This document shows positions 27,439 through 35,794 of a DNA stretch of 64,000 bases, in pieces (the stretch's first letter is position 1; every line of letters starts with the position of its first letter). The translations under genes and the position numbers were made by a program. A model generated the notes under the pieces. That model did no database searches. It was not told the DNA's origin and saw only the letters and a list, made by a program, of their open reading frames with translations. The stretch is from Bacteroidota bacterium. GTDB taxonomy: Bacteria > Bacteroidota > Bacteroidia > Bacteroidales > Prolixibacteraceae. The stretch lies in contig JAHEYT010000035.1 in NCBI GenBank assembly GCA_023251455.1, forward strand, positions 47,987 through 111,986, in the 5' to 3' direction.

Positions 27439-28697
27439 AAAGAGTTCAAGGAAAAGGGAAAAAGGAAGACGGGAGACCGAAGACGGGAGACCGAAGGCGA
27501 AGGGCATGGAGCGAAGGGCACAGGGCAGAGGGCATGGGGCAGAGGGAGAATGGAGACCGAAGACCGGAGACCGGAGACTGCTCCCTGAGCCGCGCAGCGT
27601 GTCGAAGGGAGCTTAAAGTACAGGGGATATGGTTTATTATTTTTATAGCCTTGGCACTTTTCTCCTGTTCTAAAGATCCGTTGGATACCGTGTTTTTTGA
27701 CTTTTCTGGTAACCGGGGCGTTTACATCGTTAATGAGGGAAATTTCATGTATGGAAACTCGTCGTTGTCCTTTTATGATCCAGAAGCAAAAAGGGTTTAT
27801 AACGACGTATTTCAGGCCAGAAACAGTGCTCCTTTGGGCGATGTGGCTCAGTCGATAAATATTTGGAACAATATGGCTTTTGTTGTTGTAAACAATTCAG
27901 GCAAAATATATGTGGTTGATAGCCGTACTGCCGAGTTCAAAGGAAGTATTTCGGGTTTAAGCTCACCAAGGTATGTGCACATTGTTGATTCACAGAAAGC
28001 CTATGCAACTGATCTTTATTCTCGAAAGATTACCATTTTTAATCCACAAACTTTCCAGATAACTGGTAGAATTCCGGTAAATAATTCGAAATCAGAGTTT
28101 AGTCAACACTCAACCGAGCAGATGTTGCAATATAAAAATCTGGTTTTTGTCAACTGTTGGTCATATGACAACAAAATATTGGTAATTGATTCTAATACAG
28201 ATCAATTAGTTGATTCAATTGAAGTGTTTAAACAGCCAAATAGTATGGTAATCGATAAGTACAATAAGATTTGGCTATTGACTGATGGCGGCTTTGAAGG
28301 TAGTCCATATGGCTACGAGCAGCCTGGTTTGTTGAAAATTGATGCCGAAACCCGTGAAATTGAACGATCGTTTAGTTTTATACTTGGCGAGCATCCGCTA
28401 AAGCTTTGTATCAATCCGACTAACGACACAATTTTCTATTTAAACCGGCACGTCTGGAGAATGCCTGTTACCGACAAGCGAATTCCAGAGCAACCGTTTA
28501 TCACTTCAGAAAATACGAGTTTATATGGTGGATTTTACAGTCTGGGAATTGATCCGATAAGTTCTGAAATTTATGTTGGTGATGCCATCGATCACAGACA
28601 GAACGGAATCGTTCACCGGTATGCTCCATCCGGAAAACTGATCGACGAATTTAAAGTAGGGATTTCGCCCGGAAATTTTGGTTTTAAAACCGAATAG
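27435..28697 (+). CDS. BtuG-like surface lipoprotein (YncE/DUF5074 beta-propeller)
   Basis: 420 aa as drawn from a GTG at 27435 that overlaps the btuB stop. The lipobox is IALALFSC (Cys78) and the mature part is a beta-propeller of YncE/DUF5074 type with repeated strands (GVYIVNEGNFMYGNSSLSFY, SGKIYVVDSRTAEFKGS, NKILVIDSNTDQLVDSIEVF). In gut Bacteroides, BtuG caps BtuB and binds B12 very tightly. The first 60 codons are translated repeat DNA (Arg/Gly/Glu-rich); no in-frame ATG, GTG or TTG is seen right before the signal peptide, so the natural start seems to have been displaced. Confidence 0.85.
   Translation: MKRVQGKGKKEDGRPKTGDRRRRAWSEGHRAEGMGQRENGDRRPETGDCSLSRAACRRELKVQGIWFIIFIALALFSCSKDPLDTVFFDFSGNRGVYIVNEGNFMYGNSSLSFYDPEAKRVYNDVFQARNSAPLGDVAQSINIWNNMAFVVVNNSGKIYVVDSRTAEFKGSISGLSSPRYVHIVDSQKAYATDLYSRKITIFNPQTFQITGRIPVNNSKSEFSQHSTEQMLQYKNLVFVNCWSYDNKILVIDSNTDQLVDSIEVFKQPNSMVIDKYNKIWLLTDGGFEGSPYGYEQPGLLKIDAETREIERSFSFILGEHPLKLCINPTNDTIFYLNRHVWRMPVTDKRIPEQPFITSENTSLYGGFYSLGIDPISSEIYVGDAIDHRQNGIVHRYAPSGKLIDEFKVGISPGNFGFKTE
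27455..27612. repeat. Short direct repeats plus REP-like palindrome at the btuB-btuG junction
   Basis: From about 27465 to 27578 there is a purine-rich array of units like GGGAGACCGAAGAC and AGGGCAGAGGGCATGG. It is followed by a palindrome whose arms are GCTCCCT (27580-27586) and AGGGAGC (27606-27612) with GTGTCGAAGG inside, the familiar TCCCTGAGC...GTCGAAGGGA element. The whole block lies inside the 5' end of the btuG-like frame. Confidence 0.75.
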
Positions 28698-28704
28698 CAG
28701 TTGG

Positions 28705-29169
28705 CTAAAAGATAGGGACTTCGCGTTTAAAGGTTTCGTCGAGCGAAATGAACGTTTCGGTGCTGGCAACGCCACCAATTTTCTGAATTTTATCGCTCAA
28801 AATATCTCTCAGGTGTTCGTTGTCTTTGGCGTAAACCTTTACGAATATGGCATATTGGCCGGTGGTGTAGTGGCATTCAACAATTTCCGGAATTTGCTTA
28901 AGCAATTCGGCTACCGTAGAATACAAGCTTCCTTTTTCGAGAAAAACACCGATATACGTACATGTTTTGTAATCAATTTTCTTGGGGTCGATGTGATAGC
29001 CGGAACCAGTGATCACATTCAGATCAATCATTCGGTTAACCCGCTGATGCACCGCAGCTCTCGATACGCCAACCTCTGCAGCTACATCTTTAAACGGAAT
29101 ACGGGCATTTTTTGAAATAATGTCCAGAATATTCAGGTCTATCTCGTCCAGTTGATTTCGTAAAGTCAT
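28705..29169 (-). CDS. Lrp/AsnC-family transcriptional regulator
   Basis: 154 aa. An N-terminal helix-turn-helix (ARIPFKDVAAEVGVSRAAVHQRV) is joined to the C-terminal RAM ligand-binding domain (GQYAIFVKVYAKDNEHL, STETFISLDETFKREVP). The family senses amino acids as octamers. It is strongly similar to the next gene upstream, and the two are tandem paralogues. A -7 box TATTTTTG lies at 29213-29220. It converges with the btuG-like gene at only 7 bp. Confidence 0.92.
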   Translation of the reverse strand: MTLRNQLDEIDLNILDIISKNARIPFKDVAAEVGVSRAAVHQRVNRMIDLNVITGSGYHIDPKKIDYKTCTYIGVFLEKGSLYSTVAELLKQIPEIVECHYTTGQYAIFVKVYAKDNEHLRDILSDKIQKIGGVASTETFISLDETFKREVPIF

Positions 29170-29307
29170 GGCAGTATTTTGTGAGCATTAATTATATTGT
29201 TTCAAAAATAGCTAAAAATTGATTATTTTGGTAATAAACGTGGCAAATTAATTCAAAATGTCAGATTATAGTCAAAATACATACGATAAAATAGAAAATT
29301 GTTAAAA

Positions 29308-29344
29308 AAGAAAGGGTGCCATTGCTGAATGACACCCTTTTCTT
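29308..29344 (-). terminator. Intrinsic terminator of the upstream Lrp-family gene
   Basis: On the minus strand AAGGGTGTCATTC pairs with GCAATGGCACCCTT-type sequence (imperfect) and is followed by CTTTTTTAAC. It lies between the two Lrp paralogues and separates their transcripts. Confidence 0.65.
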
Positions 29345-29361
29345 AAAGTACATGTACTTTG

Positions 29362-29841
29362 TTATTTTATTGGAACCTGACGTTTAAACTCCATTTCGAG
29401 TGAAATGAAAGTTTCAGTACTGGCAATTCCTTCAATTTCCTGCAAATCTTCATCAATTAATTTTTTCAGGTGCTTATTCGTTTTCGTCTGAACTTTAATG
29501 AAAATAGCATAAGTTCCTGTTACGTAATGACATTCAACAACTTCTGGAATTTTTGTCAGTTCGAGAACCACTTGCTTGTGGAACTTGGCTTTTTCGAGAT
29601 GGATACCCATATAAGCGCAAGTAAAATATCCCATTTTTTGTGGATTGACGATAAATTCACTTCCGGAAACCACGCCTAAATTTAGCAAACGTTGTACCCT
29701 TTGATGAATAGCAGCGCCAGAAACTCCACATTCGCGAGCTACCTCCAAAAATGGAATACGGGCATTCTTTGTAATCAGTTTTAGGATCTTTTCATCCAAT
29801 TCGTCTATATTCGGAAGTGGTTCAATATGCAGATCATTCAT
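29362..29841 (-). CDS. Lrp/AsnC-family transcriptional regulator (tandem paralogue)
   Basis: 159 aa with the same HTH (ARIPFLEVARECGVSGAAIHQRV) and RAM domain (GTYAIFIKVQTKTNKHL, STETFISLEMEFKRQVP) as the neighbour, about half identical along the chain by eye. Its own promoter shows a -7 box TACTTTTG at 29879-29886 (minus strand) with ATTG 18 bp upstream. The ligand is unknown. Confidence 0.92.
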   Translation of the reverse strand: MNDLHIEPLPNIDELDEKILKLITKNARIPFLEVARECGVSGAAIHQRVQRLLNLGVVSGSEFIVNPQKMGYFTCAYMGIHLEKAKFHKQVVLELTKIPEVVECHYVTGTYAIFIKVQTKTNKHLKKLIDEDLQEIEGIASTETFISLEMEFKRQVPIK

Positions 29842-29878
29842 AATTTATAGTTATAACTGTCGTTTAAAAATTGAAACT

Positions 29879-29908
29879 CAAAAGTACAAAAAAATGATAA
29901 ATTTCAAT
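29879..29908 (-). promoter_or_regulatory. Putative promoter of the second Lrp-family gene
   Basis: Minus strand: -33 ATTG (29905-29908), 18 bp spacer, -7 TACTTTTG (29879-29886), leader about 30 nt. Confidence 0.5.
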
Positions 29909-30044
29909 TATTCTTGTTTAAAAACATCATGATTGTAATGAACTGAAAGTAAAATTACCAAATTCAGTATTGAGTTCGAAAAATCGATTGGCAAATGTAG
30001 GTGATTTTTTCATTCAAAAATCTGGTATTTGTTATCCTTATCAC

Positions 30045-31313
30045 TTAATTAATTCGATTTGCAAGCTTTTCAGATAAATCATTAATGTCGCTGCCCGATG
30101 GAGCCTGAAATACCCGAAGTTCAAATTCAGGAATAACTGCCAAAACATGATCAAAAATGTCGGCCTGAATCCCTTCGTACTCGTTTAATTGTTTTTCTTT
30201 GCTGAATACATAAATTTCGATTGGAATTCCAGCTTCAGTTGGTTGCAAATGCCTGACTAAAAAAGTCATGTCGTTGTTAATGTATGGATTACTTTTTAAA
30301 TACTCTTCCAGATATTTCCTGAAAATACCCAGATTGGTTTGACGGCGGCCATTGGGAATCGAATCATCTACGATGCCCAGATTTTTATTGTGTTCGGCTA
30401 TTTCATTCTGTTTTTCAATCACATAGTTCTTAATGAGCCTGAACTGTTGGAATTTATCGAGCATCTTTTCATCACAAAACCGGACACTTTTCATGTCGAT
30501 GTTAATGAATCGTTTAATTCGGCGTCCGTCTGATTCTTCCATTCCCGACCAATTCATGAAAGAGTCGGTAACCAACGAATAGGTGGGGATCGTGGAAATT
30601 GTTTTATCCCCGTTTTGAACCTTTACAGTTGTCAGCGAAATATCGACAACTGTTCCGTTTGCGCTATGCTTGGGTACCTCAATCCAATCGCCGGGCTTAA
30701 GCATATTGTTGGCCGAAAGCTGGATACTGGCAACTAACCCAAGAATAGGGTCTTTAAAAACCAGCAAAAGTACAGCTGCAAATGCAGTAAGCCCAGTCAG
30801 CAGTCCAAGAGGCGATTTTTTAAAGATAAATGCTACTATGAAAATGATAGCAATAAAGTAAACCAGAATCATGATCAGCTGAATGTATCCTTTGATGGAA
30901 CGACTTGCAGCATAGGGCGTTGTGAGGTAAATATCGTTTGAAGCCTTTAGGGTTCCGGAAACTACTTTTACAAAAATAATTACAAAGTATATGTTCGTAA
31001 ATGTGGTTAAAAGGCTGGTTACTTCCAGTATTTGGGAAAAATTGACCGAATAATAAAAGACCAAAGCAGAGGCCAAATGCGATAAGGATTGAAATACTTT
31101 ATGTTTTAACAGGTAATCGTCCCAGTCGGTTTTTGACTTTTCAACTAACCGGTGAATGATTTTTATAGTCAGAACTTTTGTTATCCAGTGAACGATCATT
31201 GCCACAATAAAGAGTGCAACTATCGATAGCAATAGAGCAGTAAGTTTAGCGTACAATTCCAGAAAGTTCAGGTCACGGAATATGTCGTTTAATAATAAAT
31301 AAAGTGATCTCAT
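30045..31313 (-). CDS. Mechanosensitive channel of the MscS family
   Basis: 422 aa. About four to five membrane helices in the first 190 residues, ending with the pore-lining helix (LLTGLTAFAAVLLLVFKDPILGL), then the beta domain (LKPGDWIEVPKHSANGTVVDISLTTVKVQNGDKTISTIP) and a mixed C-terminal domain. It opens under membrane tension to release solutes on osmotic downshock. The length suits the YbdG-like branch. Confidence 0.92.
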   Translation of the reverse strand: MRSLYLLLNDIFRDLNFLELYAKLTALLLSIVALFIVAMIVHWITKVLTIKIIHRLVEKSKTDWDDYLLKHKVFQSLSHLASALVFYYSVNFSQILEVTSLLTTFTNIYFVIIFVKVVSGTLKASNDIYLTTPYAASRSIKGYIQLIMILVYFIAIIFIVAFIFKKSPLGLLTGLTAFAAVLLLVFKDPILGLVASIQLSANNMLKPGDWIEVPKHSANGTVVDISLTTVKVQNGDKTISTIPTYSLVTDSFMNWSGMEESDGRRIKRFINIDMKSVRFCDEKMLDKFQQFRLIKNYVIEKQNEIAEHNKNLGIVDDSIPNGRRQTNLGIFRKYLEEYLKSNPYINNDMTFLVRHLQPTEAGIPIEIYVFSKEKQLNEYEGIQADIFDHVLAVIPEFELRVFQAPSGSDINDLSEKLANRIN

Positions 31314-31416
31314 TGATTATAAGTGAAATGTGAATTTTAAAGATAAGGATTTAGCATGCAAAAATACAAAAACTTTCAGTCTGTCAGGACAACCTCAATT
31401 ACTCAAAATCGGGAAC

Positions 31417-31947
31417 TTAGCTTCTATATCCATACACTGAATCATGAATATGAGCTTTTATTTTTTCAAAATCGGAAGTCTCCATTTTCTTTGGATAACT
31501 CATTAACTGCATTTTAACACTCGATTTTCCGATAGAGTAGGGAGGTTGGAAGTAGCTACCGGTATTCAGTGAAAAGTTTAACCGTTCATAAAATGATATC
31601 CGTTTTCGTGCTTTTTCGGTAAAAGGTTCTTCAACTTCAAGTATGACAGGTCTTGAACTCATTAAAAGTACTCGATTTAATGCTTGTGTCCCATAACCCT
31701 TTCCCTGTTCCGTGTCAGTAATAGCAAAGTGTTCAATGAAGCTGAATTCCATCAGATCCCAAACAGAAATGAATCCTATAAATTTCTCCTGAATGTAAAT
31801 TTCATACAAATTGAATTGTTTATTGTGAAGTAAATCAAGCAACTGACTCCATTCTCTTCGCTCATCTTCAGGAAACGATGATTCGTAAATTTGCTTGAAT
31901 TCGAAATTTAGTTTATCCGGATTTGTTACCGAAACTAATTGTATCAT
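31417..31947 (-). CDS. GNAT-family N-acetyltransferase
   Basis: 176 aa. The acetyl-CoA loop is recognisable in EQGKGYGTQAL, after the strand FSFIEHFAITD, with later FYERLNFSLN. The substrate is unknown. It follows arfB on the same strand at 44 bp and probably shares its transcript. Confidence 0.85.
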   Translation of the reverse strand: MIQLVSVTNPDKLNFEFKQIYESSFPEDERREWSQLLDLLHNKQFNLYEIYIQEKFIGFISVWDLMEFSFIEHFAITDTEQGKGYGTQALNRVLLMSSRPVILEVEEPFTEKARKRISFYERLNFSLNTGSYFQPPYSIGKSSVKMQLMSYPKKMETSDFEKIKAHIHDSVYGYRS

Positions 31948-31991
31948 AAATGTTTATGCTGAAAGATTAATTTGCGGATGCCAGCGTAGAA

Positions 31992-32408
31992 TTAGTCGTC
32001 GAATTTCTGACGATTTTGCTTTATTTCCGCTTTAATTCGCTTTGTTGTCAATCGTCTTTCAACAGAGCCTTTGGTTGGTCGGGTATTTTTTCTGGGTTTA
32101 ACCGGTTTTAGTGCCTTCTCAATGAGCAAATATAGTTTTTCGATTGTGTCTTCCTTATTGACTAGTTGGGATCGGTCGCGCTGTGAAACAACGCTTAATA
32201 TTCCTTCCGAAGTAATTTTTGTAGCGAGTTTTTTTAGAAGTATATCCTTTTGATCATCAGACAACAAGCTGGAGTTTTGAACGTCGAAACGAAGTTCAAC
32301 TTTCGAATTCACCTTGTTTACATTCTGACCACCCGGGCCGCTGCTACGAGATGTAAGAAATTGAAATTCAGATGATAGATCTGGAATATTTATTCTGAAT
32401 TCAGACAT
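31992..32408 (-). CDS. arfB: Ribosome-rescue peptidyl-tRNA hydrolase ArfB (YaeJ)
   Basis: 138 aa. The GGQ loop is at residues 26-28 in SGPGGQNVNKVNSKVELRFD-type context and the basic C-terminal tail needed to enter the ribosomal mRNA channel is present (KPRKNTRPTKGSVERRLTTKRI). It releases nascent chains from stalled ribosomes. Three bases separate it from the upstream cysteine-cluster gene. Confidence 0.94.
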   Translation of the reverse strand: MSEFRINIPDLSSEFQFLTSRSSGPGGQNVNKVNSKVELRFDVQNSSLLSDDQKDILLKKLATKITSEGILSVVSQRDRSQLVNKEDTIEKLYLLIEKALKPVKPRKNTRPTKGSVERRLTTKRIKAEIKQNRQKFDD

Positions 32409-32411
32409 TTA

Positions 32412-33029
32412 TTATTCATTTTCTATTTGCGGATTCAACTTTTTCTTCGGTTTTCGAATCGGTTTGTTCGAATAATAATAGGCAACCCGTTCAATGGCTT
32501 TCCGGATGCTGACGTTAATAGGATTGTAATCATTAGCCATCTGAGGATCAATGAAATAGATTCGATAATAAAAATCAGTTACCAATGGTATATTCATTCC
32601 TTTGGTATTGATGAGTTCAGATGCTCTCTTAAATTCTTCAGGATATTCATGCTTGATATGGGCGCAGGTGTAAACCGATAATTTAGCATTTTTATCCTGA
32701 ACAGCTGAGAAACCAAAAAGCCGGCAAATCAGTCCGCGTTGTTCATATGCGCCACATCCTGCCGTTTGCCCAAGCGCCGGATTCTTTGCCAGGTTGATGC
32801 AATGCTCGGGTTCGGTATCTAAAAGATCGAGGGCCGCGTCGTGTAAATTATTCTGAACCAAGTGATAGGCAAGTGGTAAAAATTCAAGAACGTTGGCCTC
32901 CAATCCCTTTTTTAAGCAGCACAAGTTGCAGTTTGCCAGGCATTTAAGATTTGATTGTTTCCCAAATTTTTGGGTTTCCTTGTCCAATTGTTTAAAAACC
33001 CGCTCAACTTTTCTGATCTTTTCAAGCAT
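32412..33029 (-). CDS. YkgJ-family cysteine cluster protein
   Basis: 205 aa. The cysteine cluster begins with CLANCNLCCLKKG near residue 30 and continues with GCGAYEQRGLICRLFGFSA and VYTCAHIK, the pattern of putative zinc- or iron-sulfur-binding YkgJ proteins. The function is unknown. It heads a small minus-strand operon with arfB and a GNAT gene; a -7 box TAAATTTG lies at 33055-33062. Confidence 0.85.
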   Translation of the reverse strand: MLEKIRKVERVFKQLDKETQKFGKQSNLKCLANCNLCCLKKGLEANVLEFLPLAYHLVQNNLHDAALDLLDTEPEHCINLAKNPALGQTAGCGAYEQRGLICRLFGFSAVQDKNAKLSVYTCAHIKHEYPEEFKRASELINTKGMNIPLVTDFYYRIYFIDPQMANDYNPINVSIRKAIERVAYYYSNKPIRKPKKKLNPQIENE

Positions 33030-33180
33030 AAATGTACCTCGTGTAAAAGTGCCTCAAATTTAGCTGAATTGTTGATTAATTATTCCGGTAAATGAAAAGA
33101 TTCATCAGTATTAACGGTCGTTACGGAAATAAATAGTAATCCACTGATTTTGATTAGATTTTGGGAAATAGAAGATCAGT

Positions 33181-33723
33181 TTACTGTTCCCAGGGAGATT
33201 TATGGCTCGAAATACTAACCCTTGTTTCGACTTTGAAATTTTTGGAAACCTTGTATTGCATAAACATGGAGGCACCCTTTGTACTCATGTCGTTAATTGA
33301 GGAATTCATTCTTGGCTTATCAAAAACTGATTGAGCCCCGAAACTGTTTCCGCCAACAGAAAATTTATCACTCAGTTGGTAAGTTGATTGGTTAAAGACC
33401 ATTCCGTTGGTATAAAATGGAGAAACGATATATCCGACAGTTGAAAACGACCCGGTTGATGATTTGGAGAAATTAAGATACTTTTTCAAATCCAGATTTT
33501 TACTGTAATCGGGGAGAAGCGGTTGGTTAAACATAGCTTCATCAAACAGATTGATTTCATCCATCGAAAAAGAACTCTCAAAACGCAAAGGTTTCTCTAT
33601 ATTGAGAACTTTGGTTTGGTTTTCTATCTGAATTTTTGGAATGCTATCAAAATAAATTTCCTCTTGTGCATAGGCAAAAAGCACAGCATAAGAGGAAATC
33701 ACGAATAATATAAACCGCTTCAT
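33181..33723 (-). CDS. Secreted protein of unknown function
   Basis: 180 aa with a signal peptide (MKRFILFVISSYAVLFAYAQ). The mature part is rich in Ser, Phe and Asn, with short beta-like stretches (VGYIVSPFYTNGMVFNQSTYQL, KVSKNFKVETRVSISSH) that may form an outer-membrane or periplasmic beta structure. I do not recognise a family. It follows the barrel gene at 23 bp on the same strand, so both are probably co-expressed envelope proteins. Confidence 0.75.
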   Translation of the reverse strand: MKRFILFVISSYAVLFAYAQEEIYFDSIPKIQIENQTKVLNIEKPLRFESSFSMDEINLFDEAMFNQPLLPDYSKNLDLKKYLNFSKSSTGSFSTVGYIVSPFYTNGMVFNQSTYQLSDKFSVGGNSFGAQSVFDKPRMNSSINDMSTKGASMFMQYKVSKNFKVETRVSISSHKSPWEQ

Positions 33724-33746
33724 ACGGTAAAAATAGTTTATTGATT

Positions 33747-34337
33747 CTAAAATAACTTCATACCCAGACTGACAACAAACGTACCCTTTTTGGTGTCAAA
33801 ATCAAAGTTCGGTGTATCGTATAGATTATTGCTGAACGACTCCTTTCTGATATCCAATGACAAGAAAAGGAAATCGACTCCCACACCATACTGCCATCCA
33901 AAGAAGCTGTTTTTCAGATTATCTTCGGTAAGTTGGCCTTTGACACTCTCATCAGTTACAAATGAGAATGTTGGACCAGCCAAAACACGAAGATTCAACG
34001 CTTTCTGATCTATAATTTTAAGACCAAGTAGAACCGGAACATCAACGGTTTTTAGATTAAACGAGTTAACAGTTGAAATACCAAGATTATCCAATTTAAT
34101 CACTTTTCCTTTTTTTGAATTTGAATAGGCTTCAGGCTGAATATATAACCGTCCAAGGTTAATACGAGCAAAAGCACCAAACTGGTAACTGCTAACTGTT
34201 TCTGGATTATAATCAGCCATATGTGTCGAAATTTTAGAAGTATTCATTCCGACCTTTGGACCTAAATCAAAAAAGTCCTGGGCATTACCTGTAGCGGCAA
34301 CTATTGCCAACAGGATAAGAATTGCAAGTTTTTTCAT
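33747..34337 (-). CDS. Outer-membrane beta-barrel protein (PorT-like family)
   Basis: 196 aa. Signal peptide to about NAQ, then an eight-stranded small barrel pattern (FDLGPKVGMNTSKIS, FGAFARINLGRLYIQPEAYS, LRVLAGPTFSFVTDE, WQYGVGVDFLFLSLDIRKE) ending in GTFVVSLGMKLF with the C-terminal aromatic residue that marks outer-membrane proteins. The role is not known. It leads a two-gene unit. Confidence 0.85.
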   Translation of the reverse strand: MKKLAILILLAIVAATGNAQDFFDLGPKVGMNTSKISTHMADYNPETVSSYQFGAFARINLGRLYIQPEAYSNSKKGKVIKLDNLGISTVNSFNLKTVDVPVLLGLKIIDQKALNLRVLAGPTFSFVTDESVKGQLTEDNLKNSFFGWQYGVGVDFLFLSLDIRKESFSNNLYDTPNFDFDTKKGTFVVSLGMKLF

Positions 34338-34697
34338 AGCTGTTTTTATTTAATAAATAAACGTTTATACTGAATTTATATTGTTGTTTGATGAAAACCA
34401 CCTATCAAATTTCCGATTCTGAATCAGTATTTTTAAGTGTTTTTATCAGTATAAAGATAGCTTGAAAGATTGCCGGGGATGTTACAATATTTTCAGAGAA
34501 ATTTGTATTATTCACACCTTTTGGTACAGCTATCTTTGGGTTTTCAGGGCATAAATCGCTGCAATTTTTACGAATAAAAAAGAAAATCAGCGACTTGCCT
34601 ATAGGTCTGATTTCATTTTGGCAAACAGAAGAAAAAAATGTCTGTATATGTCCTCGATTGTAGTTTCAGATAGCTTCCTTCAAATCCAAGTAAATTT
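34338..34697. other. Gene-free stretch, 360 bp
   Basis: This holds the upstream region of the PorT-like gene and the downstream region of the GntR gene. A TATCTTTA box reads on the minus strand near 34455-34462. I see no convincing gene; a 90-codon plus-strand frame from 34618 overlaps the GntR gene end and looks non-coding. Confidence 0.4.
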
Positions 34698-35693
34698 CTA
34701 CAATGAACCCCGGATGATTAATTGTGTAGGCATCACTTCATTTATTTTCTCTTTGTTGACAATAAAATTGGCACAATCTTTTCCCATCCGCACAAAATCG
34801 GTCGAAATAACTGTAATTCCGGAGCCAACAATTTCTTTCATCGGGGTGTCGTTGTACGAAATGATCCCGACATCGCTTCCGATTTTATAAGCATTTTTCT
34901 TACAGTCCTTTACAATTTTCACCAGATCCGAATCTTTAATGACCAGGTAGGCTTGTCCGGGCTGAACCTCGCGGTCGTCAATGTTTTCGAGAACGGCATT
35001 TTTCAATTGATGGTCGGAGCAAAAACGATTAAAAGCACCAATAGTTTCGTCGGGATGTGGCGTATTCGTTGGAAAAACAAGTATAAATTCCTGATATTTC
35101 TGAATGAGTTCCAGGCCTGAACTCAAACAATCGTACACGGCCTGATTAAAATCCTGGGTGAGGCTGGAAACTTCATTTTTCGGATCAAATCCCATATCTA
35201 GGATCAAAAGCTTTTTGGGATCAATCTTGCGAACGACATCCTCCATGCTTTTGTTGTTGATGTTCATCACAATGTACATGCTGTAACGACCGAGGCTGTT
35301 CAAAATTAACTGATCGAAAACCTCAGGATTGTAGTGATGAAATAGCAAATCAACAGAATAATTATCAGGAAGATTTGCCCGGAATGATTTATACAGTTGC
35401 TCTTTGAATGCGCTGAAATCGTCGAGTAAAACGAATATCCGGTACGATTCGGATGCCACAAAATATCCTTTGGTTGGCGTTGACGAAATGATGCTTCGCT
35501 GTTTCAATGTGGAGTAGGCCTTGAAAATAGTGTCGCGCGAAATTCCACTTTCCTTATTCATTTGGTTTACGGATGGTAAAAAATCGCCTTCTTTTAAAAT
35601 TCCAAGGTTAATCGCTTCACTTACAGCATGAATCAGTTGTTGTAGCTTGGTTTGTGAAGAGCTTTCGTCGAATTTAAATGTAAATTTTTCCAT
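34698..35693 (-). CDS. GntR-type regulator with LacI-like sensor domain, probably of fucose genes
   Basis: 331 aa. A GntR winged helix at residues 10-75 (LKEGDFLPSVNQMNKESGISRDTIFKAYSTLKQ) is fused to a periplasmic-binding-protein-like sensor of LacI type (VGIISYNDTPMKEIVGSGITVISTDFVRMGKDCANFIV). This domain combination is the one used by fucose and arabinose regulators in Bacteroides and Firmicutes. It lies immediately downstream of L-fucose isomerase on the same strand, across a terminator, so control of fucose use is the natural guess. Confidence 0.85.
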   Translation of the reverse strand: MEKFTFKFDESSSQTKLQQLIHAVSEAINLGILKEGDFLPSVNQMNKESGISRDTIFKAYSTLKQRSIISSTPTKGYFVASESYRIFVLLDDFSAFKEQLYKSFRANLPDNYSVDLLFHHYNPEVFDQLILNSLGRYSMYIVMNINNKSMEDVVRKIDPKKLLILDMGFDPKNEVSSLTQDFNQAVYDCLSSGLELIQKYQEFILVFPTNTPHPDETIGAFNRFCSDHQLKNAVLENIDDREVQPGQAYLVIKDSDLVKIVKDCKKNAYKIGSDVGIISYNDTPMKEIVGSGITVISTDFVRMGKDCANFIVNKEKINEVMPTQLIIRGSL

Positions 35694-35704
35694 CCTGAAT
35701 TTTT

Positions 35705-35745
35705 TTGAAAAAGCCTGAATTGCAAGTACAATTCAGGCTTTTAAT
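35705..35745 (-). terminator. Intrinsic terminator between fucI and the GntR gene
   Basis: A 13-bp perfect stem (AAAAGCCTGAATT at 35709-35721, AATTCAGGCTTTT at 35730-35742) is followed on the minus strand by TTTTTCAAAAAAA. It should end most fucI transcripts, leaving the regulator partly independent. Confidence 0.82.
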
Positions 35746-35794
35746 CTATATCAGTTGCGAAGATAGCAATTTTTAAATTTCAGGAACTTTTATA

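Noticed and set aside
34618..34890. 90-codon plus-strand frame over the end of the GntR gene
   Set aside because: Mostly the antisense of a well-supported coding region.
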